The notes beneath the pieces are model-generated. The model saw only the letters and a list, made by a program, of their open reading frames with translations. It was not told the DNA's origin and made no database searches. Positions 5,548 to 8,395 of a stretch of 8,395 bases of DNA are shown one piece after another. The position numbers and the translations under genes are program-made. The number at the start of each line of letters is the position of its first letter. Position 1 is the stretch's first letter. This DNA comes from Pseudomonadota bacterium (GTDB taxonomy: Bacteria; Pseudomonadota; Gammaproteobacteria; Xanthomonadales; Xanthomonadaceae): positions 1 through 8,395 of the forward strand of contig JAFAFF010000265.1 of NCBI GenBank assembly GCA_023423605.1. The letters run 5' to 3'.

Positions 5548-6857
5548 TGAAGCCGTTGCAATCCCTGATCGTGCTGCTGTTGGCCGTGGCGCTGGGCGTG
5601 GTGGGCGCGCAGTGGCTGGGTGCCAGCGACCTGCGCCACTACGGCGAAGTGATATTCCGCTACGGCGGTACCGATTACCGCAGCACCCTGCCGCAGGTAG
5701 TGCTGCTGGGCCTGGTGGTGTTGCTGGTGCTGTGGCTGCTGTGGAGCCTGGTGGCCTCGCCTTTCCGGGCCTGGGGCCGCTATCGCCGCAAGCAGGGCCG
5801 GGTGCGCCTGGTGGATGGCCTGCAGGCCTATGAACACGGCCACTGGCAGCGTGCGGAAAAGCTGTTGGACGGCGCCGCGCAGGATGAGGAAGTCACCGCG
5901 GTGGCACTGGCCAATGCCGCACGCAGTGCCCGCGCACGCGGCGATGCCGCGGCCAGCCAGGCCTATCTGCAGCGGCTGGCAAGCGCCGATGCCACCAGCC
6001 AGGCGCTGCTGCGCGCCGAGCAGCTGCTGGCCGACGATCTGCCGGTGGATGCGATCAACACGCTGGACGCCGGCAACATCCAGCCACTGCCGCCGCGCGG
6101 CCTGTGGCTGCGCGGGGAGGCACTGGCCCGCGCCGGACGCGCCCATGAAGCCTACGGACAGCTGGGTGCGCTGCGGCAGAGCAAGGTGCTGCCAACCGAT
6201 GCACTCACCACGCTGGAAGCACGGCTGGCCGCGCAGGCATTGCTGGAAGCGGCCGATGTGAATGCACTGGCGGCGCAGTGGGAAGCAACCCCGAAGGCGC
6301 TGCGCGCGGACGCTTCGGTGGTGTCCGCCTATGCGGCGCGCGCGGTGGCACTGGAATGGGACGAACCGGCGCTGCTGGCGCTGGAGCAGGCACTGGACCA
6401 GCGCTGGGACGAGGATCTGGTGACGCTTTACGGCGCCCTGCCCGCTTCGCGGCTGGCCACCCGCGAGGCCAACCTGGCACGCTGGCGGCAGGCGCAGGGT
6501 GGATCGGCTGCGCTGCTGCTGGCACAAGGGCGCGTGGCACTGGCCCAGGGACGCCACGAGGAAGCCGAAGTGCTGCTGCACGAGGCCGTTGCTGCCGACG
6601 CCGGTGCGCCGGCGTGGGAATCGCTGGGCGCATCGCTGTTGACCCGCGGGGAAACCGCACTGGCTGCACAATGCCTGGCCAACGCGCTGCGCGAGCAGCG
6701 TGGCGAGCGTAGCGTGGCACTGGTGCGCAGCGAGCCTGCGGAGATTTACGGTGGCACGCGCGCCACCGTGGAGGAACAGGCGGTGCGTGCGACGCCACCG
6801 GTGTACGACGCCAACGACACCCGCGACAGCAACGGGTATCCGCTGGATCCCCGCTGA
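5547..6857 (+). CDS. hemY: HemY-type membrane protein with TPR-like repeats
   Basis: The 436-residue inner-membrane protein has two N-terminal transmembrane helices, about 5-25 and 48-70, separated by a short loop (GASDLRHYGEVIFRYGGTDYRST). A basic segment (FRAWGRYRRKQGRVR, 73-87) follows, which places the large C-terminal part in the cytoplasm. That part is Ala/Leu-rich helical-repeat sequence of TPR type: GLQAYEHGHWQRAEKLL, ALLRAEQLLADDLPVDAINTL, RGEALARAGRAHEAYGQLGAL, ALAQGRHEEAEVLLHEAV, ESLGASLLTRGETALAAQCLANAL. This is the HemY_N plus TPR arrangement of gammaproteobacterial HemY. It is unrelated to the protoporphyrinogen oxidase called HemY in Bacillus, a known naming clash. The function is not firmly known; a role in tetrapyrrole handling is usually assumed. 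After the repeats comes a roughly 35-residue hydrophilic tail ending DANDTRDSNGYPLDPR. The start is fixed by the GGAGGA site. It is the last gene of the hemDXY cluster. Confidence 0.93.
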   Translation: MKPLQSLIVLLLAVALGVVGAQWLGASDLRHYGEVIFRYGGTDYRSTLPQVVLLGLVVLLVLWLLWSLVASPFRAWGRYRRKQGRVRLVDGLQAYEHGHWQRAEKLLDGAAQDEEVTAVALANAARSARARGDAAASQAYLQRLASADATSQALLRAEQLLADDLPVDAINTLDAGNIQPLPPRGLWLRGEALARAGRAHEAYGQLGALRQSKVLPTDALTTLEARLAAQALLEAADVNALAAQWEATPKALRADASVVSAYAARAVALEWDEPALLALEQALDQRWDEDLVTLYGALPASRLATREANLARWRQAQGGSAALLLAQGRVALAQGRHEEAEVLLHEAVAADAGAPAWESLGASLLTRGETALAAQCLANALREQRGERSVALVRSEPAEIYGGTRATVEEQAVRATPPVYDANDTRDSNGYPLDPR

Positions 6858-6951
6858 CAGCACGCGCCTGCCGGCAGCCGATCTGGCCTTGGCCCGGCAA
6901 CCCCGCAACGGCGTGTGCGGTAACCACCCACCGGGCCCGCGGGTGTTCCGC

Positions 6952-7067
6952 GGTGGAGTGACAATCCTCGGTGGAGTGACAATCCTCGGTGGGGTGACAG
7001 TCCCCGATGGATGACAGTCCCCGGTGAGGTGACAGTTCCCGCTGGGTGACAGTCCCCGGTGGGTGAC
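6952..7067. repeat. Imperfect tandem repeat, about six and a half 17-18 bp units
   Basis: Units begin at 6952, 6970, 6988, 7006, 7023, 7041 and 7058 (the last partial), with lengths 18, 18, 18, 17, 18, 17 and about 10. Units 1 and 2 are identical (GGTGGAGTGACAATCCTC). Later units drift to GGTGGGGTGACAGTCCCC-like forms; the constant core is TGACA followed by RTYCYC. The array lies wholly between hemY and the thiolase gene. Minus-strand frames reading through it give six-residue repeats, but they have no independent support as genes. The 94 bases before the array (6858-6951) hold only GC-rich partial palindromes. Confidence 0.9.
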
Positions 7068-7084
7068 GACCGTTGGTCGTCACC
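7062..7084. terminator. Perfect 10-bp hairpin between convergent hemY and thiolase genes
   Basis: GGTGACGACC (7062-7071), loop GTT, GGTCGTCACC (7075-7084). It sits 7 bases after the thiolase stop codon (minus strand) and downstream of hemY (plus strand), so it could act for both transcripts. No T-run follows on either strand, so it is a candidate bidirectional 3'-end hairpin rather than a classical intrinsic terminator. Its left arm coincides with the last partial tandem repeat unit. Confidence 0.55.
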
Positions 7085-7091
7085 AGGAAAA

Positions 7092-8372
7092 TCAGCGTTC
7101 GACGATCGCCACCACACCCATGCCACCTGCGGTGCAGATGGATACCAGGGCACGGCCACCGCCCCGCTCGGCCAGCTGTTTGGCCGCCGTGGCAATCACA
7201 CGGGCACCGGTTGCCGCGAATGGATGGCCGGTTGCCAGCGACGAGCCCAGCAGGTTGATGCGGTCCGGATCGATGCGGCCCAGCGGCGCGTCCAGGCCCA
7301 GCCGGTTGCGGCAATAGTCCTCGCTTTCCCAGGCCCGCAGCGTGCACAGCACCTGCGCCGCGAAGGCTTCATGGATCTCGTAGAAATCGAAATCCTGCAG
7401 GCTCAGCCCGTTGCGCTTGAGCATTTCCGGCACCGCGATGGTAGGCGCCATCAGCAGGCCCTCACCGTGCACGAAGTCCACCGCCGACACATGCGCATCG
7501 CGCAGATAGGCCTGTGGCTCGTGGCCATGTGCGCGCGCCCAGTCCTCACTGGCCAGCAGCACTGCCGCAGCGCCATCGGTGAGTGGCGTGGAATTGGCCG
7601 CGGTCAGCGTGCCGCGACCGGACACCTTGTCGAAGGCGGGCTTGAGCGTTGCCAGCTTTTCCAGCGAGGTGTCCGCACGCAGGATGTTGTCGCGCTCCAC
7701 GCCGCGGAACGGCGCGATCAGGTCATCGAAGAATCCGCGCTCATAGGCGGCGGCCAGCTTCTTGTGCGAAGACACCGCCCACGCATCCTGCGAATCGCGC
7801 GAGATGTTCCATTCCTTGGCCATGTCCTCGCAGTGTTCGCCCATGCTCTTGCCGGTACGCGGCTCGGCCACGCCCGGGAATTCCGGTTTCAGTTCGGAGA
7901 ACTTGAAGCCATGGGTCAGCGCACGGATCTTGTCGCCGGTGCTTTTGGCACGGTTGGCGGCCAACAGGCGCGCGCGCAATTTCCTGCCGTAGACGATCGG
8001 CACGTCGGACGTGGTATCCGAACCGCCACCGATGCCCGATTCGATCTGCCCCAGGGCGATCTTGTTGGCCACGGTGATGATGCTGTCCAGCGAAGTGCCG
8101 CAGGCGCGCTGCAGGGTGATGCCGGGCGTGAGCGGAGAGAGTCCCGACGACAGCGTGGCTTCGCGGCCCAGGTTCCAGTCACTGGGGTGCTTGATCACCG
8201 CGCCCATCGCCACTTCGCCAAGCTGCTGCCCGTGCAGGCCGAAGCGTTCCACCAGCGCGCCCAGCGTGCGTACCGACATGCCAAGGTTGCCGACATCCGA
8301 GTACGCGGTGTTCTGGCGGCAGAACGGAATTCGGACGCCACCGAGGATGGCGACGGGACGGGCGTTGGGCAT
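7092..8372 (-). CDS. Acetyl-CoA C-acyltransferase, FadI-type thiolase
   Basis: The 426-residue cytoplasmic thiolase either cleaves 3-ketoacyl-CoA with CoA, the last step of beta-oxidation, or runs in reverse to make acetoacetyl-CoA. All catalytic residues are present: nucleophilic Cys91 in RACGTS, His334 in YEIHEAFAAQ, His383 in TGHPFAATGAR, and Cys413 in CTAGGMG. AANSTPLTDGAAAVLL (258-273) is the thiolase loop. The HPFAATG form, the insert with GKSMGEHCEDMAKEWNISRDSQD (174-196) and the length resemble E. coli FadI and the mitochondrial trifunctional beta subunit more than AtoB or PhaA. The gene is not next to a fadJ-like gene within the window. ATG at 8372 is preferred because AGGT lies 8 bases before it; an in-frame ATG at 8387 adds five residues but has no ribosome site in view. 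The promoter lies at or beyond the window edge. Family very sure, chain-length specificity unknown. Confidence 0.95.
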   Translation of the reverse strand: MPNARPVAILGGVRIPFCRQNTAYSDVGNLGMSVRTLGALVERFGLHGQQLGEVAMGAVIKHPSDWNLGREATLSSGLSPLTPGITLQRACGTSLDSIITVANKIALGQIESGIGGGSDTTSDVPIVYGRKLRARLLAANRAKSTGDKIRALTHGFKFSELKPEFPGVAEPRTGKSMGEHCEDMAKEWNISRDSQDAWAVSSHKKLAAAYERGFFDDLIAPFRGVERDNILRADTSLEKLATLKPAFDKVSGRGTLTAANSTPLTDGAAAVLLASEDWARAHGHEPQAYLRDAHVSAVDFVHGEGLLMAPTIAVPEMLKRNGLSLQDFDFYEIHEAFAAQVLCTLRAWESEDYCRNRLGLDAPLGRIDPDRINLLGSSLATGHPFAATGARVIATAAKQLAERGGGRALVSICTAGGMGVVAIVER

Positions 8373-8395
8373 GGAGATACCTGGCATGGGAGGGG

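Noticed and set aside
4170..6908. 912-codon open frame on the minus strand opposite hemD, hemX and hemY
   Set aside because: It is antisense to three well-supported genes, has low-complexity Gln/Arg/Ala/Ser composition and no recognisable domain. Long open antisense frames are expected in GC-rich DNA with strong third-position bias.
6858..6951. Possible intrinsic terminator directly after hemY
   Set aside because: Several GC-rich partial palindromes exist (for example CCACCG at 6928 with CGGTGG at 6951), but none makes a clean stem followed by a T-run.
6952..7067. CRISPR array
   Set aside because: The units are only 17-18 bp, directly abutting with no unique spacers, and no cas gene is present.
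6858..7195. Minus-strand frames through the tandem repeat giving six-residue repeats
   Set aside because: They overlap the thiolase and hemY ends out of frame, and the repeat is not in a constant frame because two units have 17 bases.

Overview
The window looks like ordinary core chromosome of a high-GC gammaproteobacterium of the Xanthomonadaceae, most probably Stenotrophomonas. This rests on three things: an Ax21-type outer-membrane barrel end at the left edge, the gene order (rhodanese, secB, gpsA on one strand; hemD, hemX, hemY on the other), and GC-rich codon use that looks even across all genes. The genus is inferred from protein character only; no database was searched. I see no insertion sequence, integrase, tRNA, CRISPR array or sign of recent transfer.

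Layout, left to right. (1) 3-305, plus: the last 100 codons of an Ax21-family outer-membrane protein. A hairpin-rich stretch follows and ends in a strong rho-independent terminator (403-430). (2) 509-3639, minus, five genes all reading leftward: a hotdog-fold thioesterase-like protein, an unrecognised 141-residue secreted protein, a membrane-anchored rhodanese, the export chaperone SecB, and glycerol-3-phosphate dehydrogenase GpsA. A terminator (476-501) ends the run and lies back to back with the Ax21 one. (3) 3685-6857, plus: hemD (uroporphyrinogen-III synthase), hemX and hemY. hemX and hemY overlap by one base. hemD diverges from the thioesterase gene across fewer than 50 bases. (4) 6858-7091: a non-coding convergent gap holding about six and a half copies of an imperfect 17-18 bp tandem repeat that runs into a perfect 10-bp hairpin. 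(5) 7092-8372, minus: a full-length FadI-type thiolase.

The biology is housekeeping. SecB holds preproteins, including outer-membrane proteins, for Sec export. GpsA makes sn-glycerol-3-phosphate for phospholipids. HemD closes the tetrapyrrole ring, and the HemX and HemY membrane proteins usually travel with it. The thiolase belongs to fatty-acid beta-oxidation or acetoacetyl-CoA metabolism. The secB-gpsA neighbourhood matches the enterobacterial yibN-grxC-secB-gpsA order, but without grxC.

I found no convincing undescribed system. What deserves a second look is mostly non-coding: the tandem repeat array beside the thiolase gene, the mutually exclusive pairings around the ax21 stop codon, and a nested inverted repeat directly in front of the small secreted-protein gene. 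That secreted protein is the one clearly uncharacterised gene.
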